From Christiangramia oceanisediminis (GTDB taxonomy: Bacteria > Bacteroidota > Bacteroidia > Flavobacteriales > Flavobacteriaceae), in NCBI RefSeq assembly GCF_022570735.2, contig NZ_JANCNS010000002.1, positions 124,001 through 188,000 of the forward strand: DNA of 64,000 bases, in the 5' to 3' direction. The notes beneath the pieces were generated by a model, which did no database searches, was not told where the DNA came from, and was given only the letters and a program-made list of their open reading frames with translations. How positions within the stretch are numbered: the first letter of the stretch is position 1; each line of letters begins with the position of its first letter. A program made the translations under genes and the position numbers. Shown in pieces: positions 63,383 to 64,000 of the stretch.

Positions 63383-64000
63383 ATGGTGCAGCAATTAAAA
63401 AATTTTCCTTTCGATATTGAGATCAGTTTTCATAAAGTTATTGAACAATATGAAAATCAGCTGGATCATATAGAAAGCAATATTTCCCGGGAATATACCC
63501 GAAAGATGCTGGATTATATCAAGGATTATCCAGAGCTTTCGGAAGGTTTTGAAGATCCCAAACTCTTAAAAAAATACCAGGAACCTATCAAAGTTTTGCT
63601 TAACGACCTGTTCCCAACGGTACTTACAAATAACGAGATCAAGGCAGCATCGGTGCCTTTTCATAATATACTTTTCAATACCTCACAACGACTTAGCCAG
63701 ATACTGGAAAAGGCGGGTGACGACTTTCATTTAGGCCTTCGCAACATCGACGAGGACCTGCTTTACGTTATCGCGTGCATCCAGATACTCAAGAACTATT
63801 ATAATTATAAGGTTGATGTTTCAAGGCCTTTGTATTATGATATTCCCGATGAAAATGGAATAAATCGGCATTATCGTATTGCCATGAATGCTGATTTTGT
63901 TGAAATCTATCCAAAGGATGAGGCTCCGGAGATTACCCAGGAAGATGTAGATCTTTTAGTTCAGAATGTGGATAACACGAAGCTATGGAAGGAAAAAATA
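63383..64000 (+). CDS. Conserved protein, N-terminal part (3' end outside window)
   Basis: Open from ATG 63383 to the window edge, 206 codons without a stop. The sequence is charged and helical with no signal peptide: VQQLKNFPFDIEISFHKVIE, EYTRKMLDYIKDYPELSEG, then FHNILFNTSQRLSQILEKAG and NIDEDLLYVIACIQILKNYY. I recall this opening from long flavobacterial proteins annotated as GAF-domain-containing, but the GAF part would lie outside the window. Function unknown. Confidence 0.75.
   Translation, partial: MVQQLKNFPFDIEISFHKVIEQYENQLDHIESNISREYTRKMLDYIKDYPELSEGFEDPKLLKKYQEPIKVLLNDLFPTVLTNNEIKAASVPFHNILFNTSQRLSQILEKAGDDFHLGLRNIDEDLLYVIACIQILKNYYNYKVDVSRPLYYDIPDENGINRHYRIAMNADFVEIYPKDEAPEITQEDVDLLVQNVDNTKLWKEKI

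Noticed and set aside
1-64000. tRNA or rRNA genes, insertion sequences and prophage
   Set aside because: No cloverleaf-like segment, transposase or phage gene was recognised; all long frames are assigned to other functions.

Overview
The window looks like a chromosomal segment of a marine-type flavobacterium (Bacteroidota, Flavobacteriaceae; Gramella/Christiangramia-like is my best guess from memory of gene content, not from a search). Support: an arginine pathway built on an N-acyl-ornithine carbamoyltransferase, a fused alpha/beta 2-oxoacid dehydrogenase E1, menaquinone genes, lipoproteins with Bacteroidota-style acidic surface-export signals, an almost complete lack of Shine-Dalgarno sites, and several promoters of the Bacteroidota type (TTG - about 20 bases - TAnnTTTG). 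No rRNA, tRNA, insertion sequence, prophage or CRISPR array was seen.

Layout. 1-5.2 kb: arginine cluster on + (argD fragment, argF', argB, argE-like, argH), whose gaps hold several families of short palindromic intergenic repeats. 5.3-9.6 kb: leuACDB operon on -, with 1-base start/stop overlaps and a LeuA that lacks the leucine-sensing domain. 9.7-17.6 kb: a helical-repeat protein, an EamA exporter, panB with an RluA pseudouridine synthase, a small secreted protein, a zinc alcohol dehydrogenase, a CPBP membrane protease and L-serine dehydratase. 17.8-24.4 kb: dnaK (behind a sigma-54-like motif), a PAS-LuxR regulator, a secreted S9 peptidase and an atypical Nramp transporter. 24.6-28.9 kb: three tandem secreted amidohydrolase-family genes of which only the middle one keeps the metal ligands. 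29.0-37.2 kb: menaquinone block (hotdog thioesterase, menF, menD, menB) with small conserved proteins and two alpha/beta hydrolases. 37.3-46.3 kb: fused E1, an outer-membrane protein with a degenerate M1-peptidase-like domain, a LOG-family protein and uvrA.

46.6-57.6 kb is the most unusual part. A REC-PAS-LuxR regulator precedes four tandem paralogous lipoproteins. Each has its lipobox cysteine at residue 21 and a common domain of about 300 residues that I do not recognise, followed by different C-terminal modules: a Cu/Zn-SOD/CHRD-like tail, nothing, or long thrombospondin type-3 calcium-binding repeats plus a terminal beta domain. Hairpins separate the genes, and a 15-base leader element recurs, once in front of an aborted reading frame. 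Two astacin-type metalloprotease lipoproteins follow, each with the same 14-base palindrome about 110 bases upstream of its start. I read this as a cell-surface module of calcium-binding lipoproteins and surface proteases; that function is inferred.

57.6-64 kb returns to housekeeping and envelope genes: an AcpH-like phosphodiesterase, glmM-type phosphohexomutase, LpxL-like acyltransferase, rhomboid protease, SIMPL protein, a TlpA-type lipoprotein thioredoxin and the start of a conserved protein cut by the window edge.
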